From Ferruginibacter paludis (lineage in GTDB: Bacteria > Bacteroidota > Bacteroidia > Chitinophagales > Chitinophagaceae): a stretch of DNA of 64,000 nt. The notes beneath the pieces are model-generated. The model was not told the origin of the DNA. It worked only from the letters and a program-made list of their open reading frames with translations, and did not search any database. The DNA lies in NCBI RefSeq assembly GCF_030409685.1, contig NZ_JAUFQJ010000008.1, positions 186,001 to 250,000 of the forward strand. Reading direction: 5' to 3'. Shown piece after piece: positions 16,950 through 26,307 of the stretch (position 1 is the stretch's first letter; every line of letters begins with the position of its first letter). The position numbers and the translations under genes are program-made.

Positions 16950-17291
16950 TTAGACCTTACTATAAGCGATATCGTTCACTTCACTAATACCGCATTCAAC
17001 ATAAGACATGGCTAATGTACCCAAAGAATACACAATTTGAAATTTAGCCAATTCTAAATCTAAAAACTTTGCTTTTTTAAACCATTCTAACTCCCTATCC
17101 AAAGTGGCCACTGCTTCAATTCTTGATTTTCGTTTAAAAATAGAACCCGGATATGCCGGAACGTTGACTCCAATAAGAATAGCCTTTTGAATCAACTCAA
17201 TTATGTTCTCTAAACTATCGGACGTATTTATTTTGTTTCTGAGATCAGAGATAATTTTAACCGCTTTTATTTGCGTTGATACTTTTTTCAT
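16950..17291 (-). CDS. Hypothetical small helical protein
   Basis: 113 aa from an ATG at 17291 (MKKVSTQIKAVKI...). Predicted all-helical, with no signal peptide or membrane helix and one cysteine near the end. Not recognised. Convergent with the gene at 16192. Immediately upstream lies a copy of repeat family A. Confidence 0.5.
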   Translation of the reverse strand: MKKVSTQIKAVKIISDLRNKINTSDSLENIIELIQKAILIGVNVPAYPGSIFKRKSRIEAVATLDRELEWFKKAKFLDLELAKFQIVYSLGTLAMSYVECGISEVNDIAYSKV

Positions 17292-17345
17292 TTTGTAAAG
17301 TTAAAAAGCCTTTCATCTATCACGAAAAAAAAGAACGTTTTCTAA

Positions 17346-17640
17346 GGCTCTGAGTCTTCAATTCAAAAACTTCGCAGGCCATGTCTCTGCACAAATTATT
17401 ATAATCAAACAACCAGCATAAGCTGCAGGGCTCACCGCCTATCAGGGCTGGGTACATCAATTTATACGCTATAGTATTTGGTTTGCGGCAAGTACTTCAG
17501 CAAGCTAATTTACATCGAAAGTTTTGGCGTGAAGACACTCGCCATGGAAATAAAATTTATACTACCATGGTTATGCAAATACAATGCTTTTTGAAGGATT
17601 GATGCAATGCGTTATTTTAGTTGCGTAAAGTCAAACGTTA
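17346..17640 (+). repeat. Dispersed repeat family A, copy 1
   Basis: Starts at a GAGTCTTCAATTCAAAA-type segment and runs through TCTCTGCACAAATTATT, CAACCAGCATAAGCTGCAG, TATTTGGTTTGCGGC and AAGTTTTGGCGTGAAGA. It ends in a hairpin (ATGCAAATACAATGC with its partner) and CAAACGTTAGCC, 30 bp before the next gene. Confidence 0.8.
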
Positions 17641-17669
17641 GCCGAAATGTATATTTAATATCTCAGACA

Positions 17670-17921
17670 ATGAGCCAAGAAGAAAAAGACAAATTACAAT
17701 TACTCAAAAAAAGTTTTTATAAATTGCTTTTCCGCTACATAGCAATATTCCTTCTTTTTTGTGCTCACTTTTTAGCAGTGAGATATTTTATTCCAAATGA
17801 GAAAATTAGCCCGTTGGTCATTTTTCCGGTTTTTATCATATTGCTTATTATGTCAGTTAAGACAATAAAGCAAGCAAGTCAAATTAAAAGGGAGATTCAG
17901 GAAATCAAGAGAAGCACTTAA
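17670..17921 (+). CDS. Small two-helix membrane protein
   Basis: 83 aa counted from the ATG at 17670 (MSQEEKDKLQLLKK); upstream in-frame codons lie in repeat A and are excluded. Two transmembrane segments (residues about 20-38 and 46-62) joined by a short loop, with charged ends and a basic coiled-coil-like tail. Not recognised. It lies between two copies of repeat A, and a GTTAGCC box 35 bp upstream resembles an integron core site, but no matching inverse box follows the gene. Confidence 0.55.
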   Translation: MSQEEKDKLQLLKKSFYKLLFRYIAIFLLFCAHFLAVRYFIPNEKISPLVIFPVFIILLIMSVKTIKQASQIKREIQEIKRST

Positions 17922-17970
17922 ATAATAAACCGCTCTGAATGAGCTTTTGTACAATCGGGGCTGAGCATTT

Positions 17971-18170
17971 CTTCCGCTCTGAGTTTTCCCATTCAAAAAT
18001 TTCCCAGGCGATGCCACTTCGCAAATTATTATAAACAAACATCCAGCATAGCTGCAGGAATATCCTACTATCAGCGCCGACTGCAGTTAAAAAATATTGG
18101 AAAGCTAAATAAATACTTTATTTTTTGACGGATTTAAGTATTGTATTATTTTTAATTGCGCTAAAAAAGT
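17971..18170 (+). repeat. Dispersed repeat family A, copy 2 (degenerate)
   Basis: Retains the CTCTGAGTTTTCCCATTCAA start, CCAGGCGATG, CAAACATCCAGCATAGCTGCAG and the terminal TTTTTGACGGATTTAAG...TTTAATTGCGC hairpin, but the centre has decayed. Lies upstream of the AraC gene. Confidence 0.65.
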
Positions 18171-18247
18171 TCGTGGTCATGCCGGATGGAAAAGTAAACT
18201 TCGGGAAATGTATTTTTACTTACATGCTAAATTTAAAATCTTAAATT

Positions 18248-19096
18248 ATGATTTTAAAAGAATTTCTTCCGGATGCTGCACTTAGGGAGTTTGTTCAATG
18301 TTATAGAATTGTTCATTTTCAATTTGACAAATTCACTCAAATTCCATTCAAGGTATATCCGCCCAAGCCGGAAGAATGTCTTTATTTTATTCTTCAGGAC
18401 AGCCTGAAAGTTGAACTAAGCAATTTTACCGTAAAGGAAATTCAGCTTCCGGTTATCATAGGGCAGCAGACTACAATTAACAGGCGATACTTCCAGAGAA
18501 ATTTTTTAAATGTGCAGGTAGTTTTTCAACCAACCGGTTTGTACCGGCTAACCGGAGTGCCGGCTTTTGAACTTACCAATCAACTTGTACATGCAGACTA
18601 TATTTTGCCGAAAAGTGTCCGCTTTATTCAGGAGCAGTTACAACATGCAAAAAGTTATAGTGAAATGCTTTTAATTATCAATAACTATGTAGCTGACCTT
18701 GTAAGAAATAAGCAAAAAGACTTTCACCTGTTAGACTCCGTAAGTAATTCGATGATGCACAAACGGGATCATGTTACGCTTGACTGGTTAGCAAAGGAAA
18801 GTTGTCTTAGTACAAAACAATTCAAAAGAAAATTCCACGAAAGAACGGGTGTTAATCCTAAAACTTATGCAAGGATCATACGGTTTACTAAAGCATTCAA
18901 TACAAAAAACGCATTTCCTGCTTTTGATTGGCTCAGGATAGCCATCGGATGCGGCTATTTTGATTATCAGCATTTAGTAAAAGATTATAAAGATTTCACA
19001 GGATTTACTCCAAACGAATTTCATTTACTTGAAAACAATTCTCCCGAAAGCATGCTTGGACTTACGGGCGAACTTTATCGAAGCCGCGTTCAATAA
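18248..19096 (+). CDS. AraC-family transcriptional regulator
   Basis: 282 aa. The N-terminal 150 residues form a ligand-binding domain (FIPDAALREFVQCYRIVHF-like start, YPPKPEECLYF) common in Bacteroidota AraC proteins. The C-terminal 100 residues form the double helix-turn-helix: WLAKESCLSTKQFKRKF and the family signature ending DYQHLVKDYKDFTGFTPNEF. Likely regulates the adjacent alpha/beta hydrolase 127 bp downstream on the same strand. Confidence 0.9.
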   Translation: MILKEFLPDAALREFVQCYRIVHFQFDKFTQIPFKVYPPKPEECLYFILQDSLKVELSNFTVKEIQLPVIIGQQTTINRRYFQRNFLNVQVVFQPTGLYRLTGVPAFELTNQLVHADYILPKSVRFIQEQLQHAKSYSEMLLIINNYVADLVRNKQKDFHLLDSVSNSMMHKRDHVTLDWLAKESCLSTKQFKRKFHERTGVNPKTYARIIRFTKAFNTKNAFPAFDWLRIAIGCGYFDYQHLVKDYKDFTGFTPNEFHLLENNSPESMLGLTGELYRSRVQ

Positions 19097-19223
19097 GCAT
19101 TATTGCCATTCTAAAAAATGTCCTTTTTTTACCACTTTGGAATATGGTAAAAGTTTCAATTTTGATTGATAAAACTTACTTACATACTGCATATCTTTTT
19201 TCTAATTTTTAATACCCTTATTT

Positions 19224-19991
19224 ATGTCAACAAATGTATTTTCTCAAACTTCTGACAAAACATTTATTCTGGTTCACGGCGCATGGCATGGTGCATGGTG
19301 CTGGCACAAAATTGTTTCATTGCTGGAAGCCAAAGGACATAAAGTTGTTGCAATAGATTTACCCGGACATGGTAACGACACTACAAATCCAACGAACATC
19401 ACATTAGATGATGATGTAAAAAAAGTAGTGGCTGTAGCCAATGAACAAACGGGGCAAGTAATATTAGTAGGGCACTCCTCGGGCGGTGTTGTAATTGCCC
19501 AGGCAGCCGAAGAATCAGGAACTGATAAAATAGCCGCATTAGTTTACTTAGATGCTTTTATACCCAAAAATGGAGAATCTGTATTTTCACTGGTAGAAAT
19601 GGTGCAGAAACAATTACCTCCATCGGCCTCCAATGACCTGACAATAGCGGATTGTATAACGCCTTCTGAAGATAAAAAAACAGCTGTATTTAAACCCGAA
19701 ATGGCGCAGCAATTTTTTTATGATGATTGCTCTGCGGAAGACATTGAATTTGCCAAAGCAAACCTATCAAGACAGGCATTTGCTCCATTAGCCATGCCCG
19801 TTAAGGTAACGGACAGTATTTATGGAGCCATTCCCAAATACTACATACTTTGTACAAAAAGTAAAGACCTTGACAAGACCGCTCTTTCAACACATGTGCC
19901 TTGTAAAAAAGTTTATACCCTCCCAAGCAGCCATTCCCCCTTTTTTTCTATGCCGGAAGAACTTGCAGCCATATTAAATGAAGTTTACTAA
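19224..19991 (+). CDS. Alpha/beta hydrolase
   Basis: 255 aa. Oxyanion motif HGAWHGAWCW (residues 18-27), nucleophile elbow GHSSGG with Ser85, a probable Asp in LVYLDAF, and a C-terminal His in SSHSPFF. This matches the HNL/methylesterase-like (EstC, salicylate esterase-like) branch of the fold. The start keeps a short VFSQ piece that could be the remnant of a lost signal peptide. Probably controlled by the AraC regulator upstream; substrate unknown. Confidence 0.87.
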   Translation: MSTNVFSQTSDKTFILVHGAWHGAWCWHKIVSLLEAKGHKVVAIDLPGHGNDTTNPTNITLDDDVKKVVAVANEQTGQVILVGHSSGGVVIAQAAEESGTDKIAALVYLDAFIPKNGESVFSLVEMVQKQLPPSASNDLTIADCITPSEDKKTAVFKPEMAQQFFYDDCSAEDIEFAKANLSRQAFAPLAMPVKVTDSIYGAIPKYYILCTKSKDLDKTALSTHVPCKKVYTLPSSHSPFFSMPEELAAILNEVY

Positions 19992-20155
19992 ATGGACTTT
20001 TTATTTTAACTGTGTGAAATACGAACCGCCAATAAAGGGTTGGCAATAAGCTGCATGCATAAAGATCGCCAATGCTTCTATTGCCCTCCCATTGTACCAA
20101 TAAAGACCTCTCCTGGTTATGACGCCTGTGATAAATGGCATGTGTGGTTCTATAT

Positions 20156-21076
20156 TCAATTAAACGACTGCCTGAATTCCAAAGGCGATTGACTGGTTTT
20201 TGTTTTAAACAACTTACTAAAAGACTGTGGATGTTCAAAGCCCAATTCGTAAGCAACTTCACTTACCGTGAGGTTGGTAGTGGATAGTTTTTCTTTTGCT
20301 TTTTCTATTAGTTTATGGTGAATATGTTGTTGCGTATTTTGGCCGGTTAATGAACGCAGCATATCACTTAAATAACTGGCGGAAATGTTGAGCTGCTCCG
20401 ACAGATACTGTACCGTTGGTATGCCCCTGCTTAGGGATTTTTCGTTGTTAAAATAATTGTCCAGTATCTCTTCCAGCTTTTGCAACAGGTCGTTGCTGAG
20501 TGTTTTACGGGTAATGAACTGTCGCTTGTAAAAACGATTGGCGTAATTGAGCAGTAACTCAATTTGCGAGATTATCACATCGTGACTAAAATCGTCGATC
20601 CTGCTGTTTAACTCTTCTTCAATGATACTAAAAATAGAAATGATGGTTGCCTTTTCCTTATCCGATAAATGCAAAGCTTCGTTGGCAGAATAAGAAAAGA
20701 AGCCATACTGTTTTATTTTTTTTGCCAACGGATAGGTGAGGAAAAAATCCGGGTGTATCAGCAGGGTATAAAATGAGCATACACCGCCATGATCTGCATT
20801 ACTGCCTATTACCTGGTTGGGAGCAGCAAACAGCAAGCCGCCTTCATCAAAATCATAATAATGCTGGCCATATTTAACCCTGCCGCTAAGCCTTGGCTTG
20901 TAAGAGATTTTATAAAAACTAAGTACATGTGATTGTGGAAAATTGTTTTCAATCACCTGGTTACTTTCAGCGCCCAGCATGCATATCAGGGGATGCTGTG
21001 GCTCGGGCAGTCCAAAAGCCCGGGCTGCTTCTGAAAGCGACCTAAAACTATGTGGTGTATGCTCTTCCTTTTTCAT
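20156..21076 (-). CDS. AraC-family transcriptional regulator
   Basis: 306 aa. N-terminal cupin-like AraC_binding region (YYDFDEGGLLFAAPNQ) and C-terminal HTH_18 domain with LSEQLNISASYLSDMLRS and ELGFEHPQSFSKLFKTK. It lies 69 bp downstream of the SDR gene on the same strand, a frequent Bacteroidota pairing in which the regulator controls an oxidoreductase. Convergent with the alpha/beta hydrolase. Confidence 0.9.
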   Translation of the reverse strand: MKKEEHTPHSFRSLSEAARAFGLPEPQHPLICMLGAESNQVIENNFPQSHVLSFYKISYKPRLSGRVKYGQHYYDFDEGGLLFAAPNQVIGSNADHGGVCSFYTLLIHPDFFLTYPLAKKIKQYGFFSYSANEALHLSDKEKATIISIFSIIEEELNSRIDDFSHDVIISQIELLLNYANRFYKRQFITRKTLSNDLLQKLEEILDNYFNNEKSLSRGIPTVQYLSEQLNISASYLSDMLRSLTGQNTQQHIHHKLIEKAKEKLSTTNLTVSEVAYELGFEHPQSFSKLFKTKTSQSPLEFRQSFN

Positions 21077-21145
21077 GTTGTCAATTTAATACAATTATAA
21101 CCCGCAGTATGTTTAACGGCCGGTTGTAATTGATATCTTAAAAAA

Positions 21146-21997
21146 TTACTTCGCAATGCCCTGGGCTGCGTTGGAAACAGCCTGCCATTCTTCCCACTCA
21201 GCCAAACGCTCTCCGTAAGCTTGTTTTACCCATGGCAAATTATGACTGCCGAGGAAAAAACGCAGTGGTGGATTGTCCGCATCAACCACTTTGAAAATTG
21301 CTTCAGGCGTTGCTTCCGGATCACCTCTTTCCAGGTCTTTTAAGGTACTGAAAAAATGCTGTTTATAATCCGCATAAATGTCCAGGCCTGCGGCAAATTT
21401 TAAAGACTCCTGGCTACCAAACTCCGTGGCATAAGCGCCGGGCTCAATAATGGTCACGTTAATACCAAAAGGTTTTACCTCCAGAGCAAGGCTTTCATGA
21501 ATGGCTTCGAAAGCCCATTTAGAAGAACAATAATAACCGATCACCGGCAACACAACATGCCCGAGATTGCTGGAAGTACCGAGTATGTGCCCACTGCCTT
21601 GCTGGCGCAGTAGTGGCAGTGCTGCCTGTATAACTGCTAGTGCGCCGAAAATATTGGTATCGTACATCGCCTTCACTTCTTCAGCACTGGCTTCTTCAAT
21701 GGTGCCAACCAGCGAATACCCGGCATTGTTAAGTACGATATCAAGCCTGCCAAAATGCGCATGTGCCTGCGCAACGGCTGTCTTTACCTGTTCGGTATTT
21801 GTCACGTCCAGTTCAAGCGTTAACACATTTACCCCGTATTGTTCTTTCAAATCTGCAATACTGGAAAGTTTTCTTGCAGTAGCCGCCACCTTATCGCCAC
21901 GCTTTAGCGCAGCAGCTGCCCAAACCCTTCCAAACCCTCGGGAAGCGCCGGTTATAAACCAAACCTTACCGGTTGACTTTTCATTTTGTTGTTCCAT
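21146..21997 (-). CDS. Short-chain dehydrogenase/reductase
   Basis: 283 aa classical SDR: cofactor motif TGASRGFG (residues 17-24), NNAG (VLNNAGYSL), catalytic Ser in ILGTSSN and the YYCSSK active-site motif. An Arg after the first glycine-rich turn suggests NADP(H). The closest general type is an oxidoreductase with GAYATEFG after the active site. Probably co-transcribed with the AraC gene downstream. Confidence 0.9.
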   Translation of the reverse strand: MEQQNEKSTGKVWFITGASRGFGRVWAAAALKRGDKVAATARKLSSIADLKEQYGVNVLTLELDVTNTEQVKTAVAQAHAHFGRLDIVLNNAGYSLVGTIEEASAEEVKAMYDTNIFGALAVIQAALPLLRQQGSGHILGTSSNLGHVVLPVIGYYCSSKWAFEAIHESLALEVKPFGINVTIIEPGAYATEFGSQESLKFAAGLDIYADYKQHFFSTLKDLERGDPEATPEAIFKVVDADNPPLRFFLGSHNLPWVKQAYGERLAEWEEWQAVSNAAQGIAK

Positions 21998-22291
21998 ATT
22001 TTTCTGTTTTGATTTTTGTTACACAAAAGTCAACAACTGTTATTTACCGGTTGTAGCCAAATTGAGGGTGTTTGTAGTCAAAATGAGAAATTGGGAAAAT
22101 CATATAGCAGTTATCAAACGTTACTTTTACAGGAAGGGCTTTTATAGCATAGCCGGCACGTTGCATGAAGTTGATTACGCCAGCTGCGCCATAATATACA
22201 ACCTGGCTACTGGTGCGGGAGAAGACTTTGCAAGGAAGGTAAACTACCTAAAAATGCGATGAAATGGTAAAATGATATAATTGTCTTGTTG
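21998..22291. other. Intergenic region
   Basis: 294 bp between divergent or unrelated units. Contains CCGGTTGTAG near 22041, also present as CCGGTTGTAA near 21110 before the AraC gene, a possible weak shared regulator site. A 59-codon frame at 22083-22262 is not convincing as a gene. Confidence 0.3.
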
Positions 22292-23404
22292 CTACTTCCA
22301 CTTTTTTCGCAACCACCCTCTTACTGGTTCATCGTACCACTTCAAGCTTGCATAAGCCAATACGATGGCTCCGGAAAAAGTGAGCAGCGCATATGGCCAG
22401 GCCTGCCCTAATGTAATGCCGGGGTGATTGCTAACCCATGCTACATAAAAATACACAAGCACATAATGCGTCATGTATAAAGGATAAGAAAGATTACCGA
22501 GGAAACTACAAATTTTATTTTCTGTTTGATTACGCACCACACCGCCGGAGCCCATATATACAATTAGTGGAAAGACAATGATGATGCAAAACGCTTCGTA
22601 CAGACCATTCATCCAGCCCTGTTCGGTGCCGCCGGGTCTCGGCATAAATAAGACGGCCGCCACCAGCAGGCTACACCATACAAACGCATTTTTGATATGG
22701 ACCGGCCTTGCTATCCTTGATAAAAGCAAACCGGCAAAAAATGGGAATATCGTACGGGTGATGCCAACACGCATGTGTTCGAAATTCAATGTCCAGCCAC
22801 CGGTAACGTCTCCGTTGGGGTTGGTAACCGCATAATGCAACAATACTGCGCCCGCCAGTACTACAAAAAAAGTCAATGCCTTATTAGATAATTTTCTTAG
22901 CCCAATCGCATAGAGTATATTGGCGATGTACTCGAAAAATAATGACCAGCCAACACTGTTGAGCGGGTGCATCTCCTGCCAGCCTCGTATATCCATTGAA
23001 AGTGGGATGGGTAAAATAGTATACCCTATCAACATCACCACCATTAGCTTCCACAGCGGAACTGTGTGAATGAGTGGCCATATGGTTGAGTCGGTAAAAT
23101 AAAAGCCTATGGCGCCAAGCGTCATGCCCAATACAACCAGTGGTTGCAGCCGTTCTATCCGGCGCCGGAGAAAGCCCCCAATGGTTAGTTTGTTCCACCT
23201 GTCATCATAGGCATATCCAATTACATAACCAGACAGCAGAAAGAAAAAATCAACTGCCAGGTAACCATGGTTTACAACATTGTCCAGGTGGTTGCTGGCA
23301 AGAGGTTCGGCAAGATGAAAACATACCACGATAATAGCTGCCACGCCCCTCAGTCCATCTAAAATCTGGTAGTGGGGTTTTGTACCCAATTTGTTATTGT
23401 CCAT
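22292..23404 (-). CDS. Acyltransferase 3 family membrane protein
   Basis: 370 aa with about ten membrane helices. The N-terminus ILDGLRGVAAIIVVCFHL is the acyltransferase-3 (OafA-like) signature including the conserved His; DFFFLLSGYVIGYAYDDRW follows. Such proteins O-acylate surface polysaccharides or other exported sugars. Monocistronic and flanked by repeat-rich DNA. Confidence 0.9.
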   Translation of the reverse strand: MDNNKLGTKPHYQILDGLRGVAAIIVVCFHLAEPLASNHLDNVVNHGYLAVDFFFLLSGYVIGYAYDDRWNKLTIGGFLRRRIERLQPLVVLGMTLGAIGFYFTDSTIWPLIHTVPLWKLMVVMLIGYTILPIPLSMDIRGWQEMHPLNSVGWSLFFEYIANILYAIGLRKLSNKALTFFVVLAGAVLLHYAVTNPNGDVTGGWTLNFEHMRVGITRTIFPFFAGLLLSRIARPVHIKNAFVWCSLLVAAVLFMPRPGGTEQGWMNGLYEAFCIIIVFPLIVYMGSGGVVRNQTENKICSFLGNLSYPLYMTHYVLVYFYVAWVSNHPGITLGQAWPYALLTFSGAIVLAYASLKWYDEPVRGWLRKKWK

Positions 23405-23950
23405 TCTTTAGTTCATTATTTTGAGGTCTTGCTGTTATTACATTTTCTTCACACTATTCATGTGAATTTACGCTACCGCCCATTTAGCCGTCATCTGCAA
23501 TATATGCCATCTACAACCTTTCACTTTTACAGCTTATTTCATTCTTTCCCCATTTTGTATCTTTTGGCTGATAAATGCAGTCGTAGTAATTACTATGAAA
23601 ATAAGAAAGCACCCGGATGAGTCTTCGCGATAAACACCTGCGTTATAAGTGTGAGTTTTATCCGACATCAGGATTCAGTGCAGAAAGCAGTGAAGCATCA
23701 GTTTTTTAATTGCGCTGTGTTTTAGAAATAAGTACTTCACCAAAATCCTGGTGCTGAACAATTCAACTCAATGAAATAATAAGATCACTATCCACCATTA
23801 CTTCTACACGATAAATACTTTTTACCATCTTCCTAATGCCTGGCATAGAAAATGACTTTATACCCCTCATCGCTTTAACAGATATTCGTTTATTTTCTCT
23901 TTCCATTACATCAGTTACCACAATAAAGCCATCGCCAGAAATACCTTTTT
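23405..23950. other. Gene-poor intergenic region
   Basis: About 550 bp with no recognised gene. An open frame at 23763-23999 on the minus strand starts inside repeat A and is rejected as coding. Confidence 0.4.
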
Positions 23951-24145
23951 GCCTTTGAGTCTCCCATTCAACAACTTCCCAGGCGATGTCACTGCACAAA
24001 ATAGTATCATCAAATAACCTGGCTGCAGGAGTCGCCGCATGTCAGGGCGGGGTATATTAACGATAGGCTAAGTGTTTGGTTAGTGGCGAGTCCTGCAGCA
24101 AGCTAATTCACATTGAAAGTTTCGGCGCGAAGAGACTAAACCTGG
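23951..24145 (+). repeat. Dispersed repeat family A, copy 3
   Basis: TTGAGTCTCCCATTCAACAA, CCCAGGCGATGTCACTGCAC, GCTGCAGGAGTCGCC, GGCGAGTCCTGCAGC and AAGTTTCGGCGCGAAGAGAC are shared with the other copies. GGAGTCGCC and GGCGAGTCC give a near-perfect internal inverted repeat. Confidence 0.8.
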
Positions 24146-24284
24146 AACTAAGATGTATTAAAACACCAGAACGCCGAAGAAAACAACTGACTAAAAAAAA
24201 CGTACCCAGTCTATCAATGGCAGCGCCCAGGTTGCAAAACGACAACTCCATACTACAATGCCACCTTTACATTTTGCCGGTTTC

Positions 24285-24346
24285 GTTCAACATCAGGCTT
24301 CATTGTTGGTGCTGAGCACCCAACGAAGCCTTAGTTGTTGGCTGTT
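24285..24346 (-). repeat. attC-like site, 62 bp, downstream of membrane protein gene
   Basis: On the minus strand it starts with an inverse box CAGCCAAC, has a near-perfect stem (arms about AGGCTTC...TGCT and AGCA...GAAGCCT, with unpaired bases on one side) and ends in GTTGAAC, a perfect GTTRRRY core. The inverse box complements the GTTCGCTG at the start of this unit (25261-25269) with one mismatch. Confidence 0.6.
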
Positions 24347-24351
24347 GTTTT

Positions 24352-25230
24352 TTATGTTATTTCTGCATAAAGTTGTTGGTCATCAGTACCTGCGTTCCGT
24401 AATAAGTTTAATCCAATAAAGTAAAGCATAAAAAAGGGTATTGCTGGTATCATAAACGGGTAATATGGAAAACCTGAAAACATGGTGGATCCGGGGTATA
24501 ATGGATACAGCAGGATACATATAATGGCCACTGAACTTATGATGATATAAATGCGTGAAGGAATTTTGCGAAACCAATTGGCAGATCTTAATGCGGCTGC
24601 AAATGCTATTATAGCAACATAAGTCAGGCAAAACTCCACTATCGTTAATATCCAATCCAAAGTTCGCATAGCCAGGAACCAGTCAGGTACTTTTTCTGAT
24701 GCCGAAGCAACTTTAAGTTTAAATGCTTCTAAGGCAAGACTGTGCCAGAAAGACATATTAAAAACCAGGAGTGGTAGGGCAATGATAATGGCAGCCGAAC
24801 CAAGCTGGGCATAAAAATTTCCACCTGTGCCAGTTAATTTATCTCTTAAAAGAATTAATCCAAAACCTATCAGTATTCCACTCAATATTAGAAAAGAAAA
24901 CCTTACTTGTTGTTCAGTAGCAGTTATCACCCATTCTTTAATGGTGTCTGGCGGAGCACCCATACCCCCAAAAATGGAAGTCAATAAGGTAGGCGCAAGC
25001 AAGAGACAGGCAACAATAGCCAAATGCTTTTTTTCAGTATCATTTTTTTTGACAACATGAGCTCCCAGAAACCAGGCAGCTGTTATCATGAGGCAAGCAT
25101 TAATAATCCAAATGGGTAAATATATTTTGTAACTGACGTGGCCGGTTGTAAAGGCTAAAAAAGTAACTACGAAAGGAACGAGGGAAAGATATATCTGTGC
25201 TGCGTTCCGCTTAAATGTTGTTGATTTCAT
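24352..25230 (-). CDS. Hypothetical multi-pass membrane protein
   Basis: 292 aa with about eight transmembrane segments and short loops; no recognised family. The basic N-terminus MKSTTFKRN and a short charged loop VVKKNDTEKKH suggest inside-positive topology. It lies between an upstream GTTCGCTG box (25261-25269) and a downstream attC-like hairpin (24285-24346), so it looks like the cargo of a mobile cassette. A transport or sensing role cannot be assigned. Confidence 0.65.
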   Translation of the reverse strand: MKSTTFKRNAAQIYLSLVPFVVTFLAFTTGHVSYKIYLPIWIINACLMITAAWFLGAHVVKKNDTEKKHLAIVACLLLAPTLLTSIFGGMGAPPDTIKEWVITATEQQVRFSFLILSGILIGFGLILLRDKLTGTGGNFYAQLGSAAIIIALPLLVFNMSFWHSLALEAFKLKVASASEKVPDWFLAMRTLDWILTIVEFCLTYVAIIAFAAALRSANWFRKIPSRIYIIISSVAIICILLYPLYPGSTMFSGFPYYPFMIPAIPFFMLYFIGLNLLRNAGTDDQQLYAEIT

Positions 25231-25260
25231 AAAGTCAGAAAGTTTTAGTGATTTTAAAAT

Positions 25261-25526
25261 AACAGCGAACGTTGAGCATTTGCGATGGCATGAAGTGTCT
25301 TCTTGTCAATGTGTCGTTTTTAAATTGTCCCTAACGTTGCGCATTTGCGAATGTACTGGGAATTTGTTGCTGGTCCTGCCCGGTGAAAATGCTTAAAAGA
25401 AAGAAAATTATTAATTGAAACGAAATTATTAAAAGAAAGATGTCACGCCAAACAAATGATAGTGAGCGGACTGATGCTGAACTTTGTTTGTCCTACCCCG
25501 TATTTTGCAAATGCGATGATGGTGGC
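25261..25526 (-). repeat. attC-like site (about 198 bp) plus remnant of a second core
   Basis: Minus strand: inverse box GCCACCATC at 25526-25518, long imperfect stem with CGCATTTGC arms, core GTTAGGG at 25335-25329. A further 66 bp repeats the GCATTTGCG segment and ends in a second core GTTCGCTG at 25269-25262, as if a cassette without a gene remains between them. Confidence 0.6.
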
Positions 25527-25543
25527 TGGCCTTCTCTCGTCGG

Positions 25544-26005
25544 TCAATGTCCAATAATAACTGTGTTTTGGTCAAGTGTCAGCAACCATTTGTTTTGCCG
25601 TTTCACAATTACATAGGTTTTCATTTGTCGTTCATTTTGATGCTTTACTCCTTGTGGTAATTCATAGTCGCTACTTTTGTGAACAACATCGGCAATTGCA
25701 ACTGTCGGGGTCAAAAATCGGATTGTCATACTTTCAATTGTCAGCGAAACACCTTTTAAAAATGTCTGATGTACAGCCCTGACTTCTTTCAAAACAGCTT
25801 CCCGTCCTTTTGTAATTCCTCCGCCAGGGTTAATGTGTTCCCAATCTTTTGTCGTGTAAAATACCGCTTTCTTAAATCCTCCCTCATTAAAGTCTTCCTG
25901 AAAAGCTAAAACTACATCTTTCACCAGTTGCTCGTTTCTTGAATTTTGTCCAATTGCAGAATGTGATAGAATGAAGGTCAAAAGTAAAGTGAAATAAAAA
26001 TTCAT
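25544..26005 (-). CDS. Exported NTF2-like (DUF4440/SnoaL) protein
   Basis: 153 aa from the ATG at 26005; a TTG three codons upstream is less likely. Signal peptide MNFYFTLLLTFILSHSAIGQ. The mature part has the alpha-plus-beta NTF2-like pattern: LVKDVVLAFQEDFNEGG, HINPGGGITKGREAVL, AIADVVHKSSDYELP, and WLLTLDQNTVI at the end. Family members are small periplasmic proteins or enzymes of the SnoaL type; function unknown. Flanked by attC-like elements on both sides. Confidence 0.75.
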   Translation of the reverse strand: MNFYFTLLLTFILSHSAIGQNSRNEQLVKDVVLAFQEDFNEGGFKKAVFYTTKDWEHINPGGGITKGREAVLKEVRAVHQTFLKGVSLTIESMTIRFLTPTVAIADVVHKSSDYELPQGVKHQNERQMKTYVIVKRQNKWLLTLDQNTVIIGH

Positions 26006-26069
26006 AGCTGTCAAATAAAAAGCTTTAAAAATATTGTGAATCGTCCATTAGTGGTGTCGTTTTAGGCTT

Positions 26070-26225
26070 GCCACCAAGGGGCAGGGCTTTATGCAGGTTG
26101 GGAATTCCGTCTGCCGACAACCGCTGCTGATTGAAAATATAAAGTTGAATATAAGAACTAAAGTTGAAAGTTGTTTGTCCTGCCCAAACCACAGCCTGGG
26201 TTCAATATGTTCAAAGACTTAGTCT
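26070..26225 (-). repeat. attC-like element, degenerate copy
   Basis: Shares GGCAGGGCTTTATGCAG, CCGCTGCTGATTGAAAATAT and TTGTCCTGCCCA segments with the elements at 40-43 kb. The core position reads CTTGGTGGC (26078-26070 on the minus strand), partly complementary to the inverse box GCCACCATC after the downstream gene. Confidence 0.55.
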
Positions 26226-26307
26226 TTTTAAATCTTATTTTTTGTAAATTTTCCTGAATCATCTGTATCGCATAGTTTTTGCTGGTAATTAAAAAAGTTC
26301 TACCAAA

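Noticed and set aside
22083..22262. 59-codon plus-strand frame (MRNWENHIAVIKRYF...)
   Set aside because: No recognisable family, no clear start signal, and it sits in a promoter-like spacer; it may be a relic but cannot be supported as a gene.
23763..23999. 78-codon minus-strand frame
   Set aside because: Its first 20 codons lie inside repeat A copy 3, and the rest has no family features; other repeat A copies do not keep the frame.
24295..24331. Hairpin after the membrane gene as a plain terminator
   Set aside because: It lacks a T-run on the gene's strand, while its flanking boxes match an attC layout; a terminator role is still possible but less supported.
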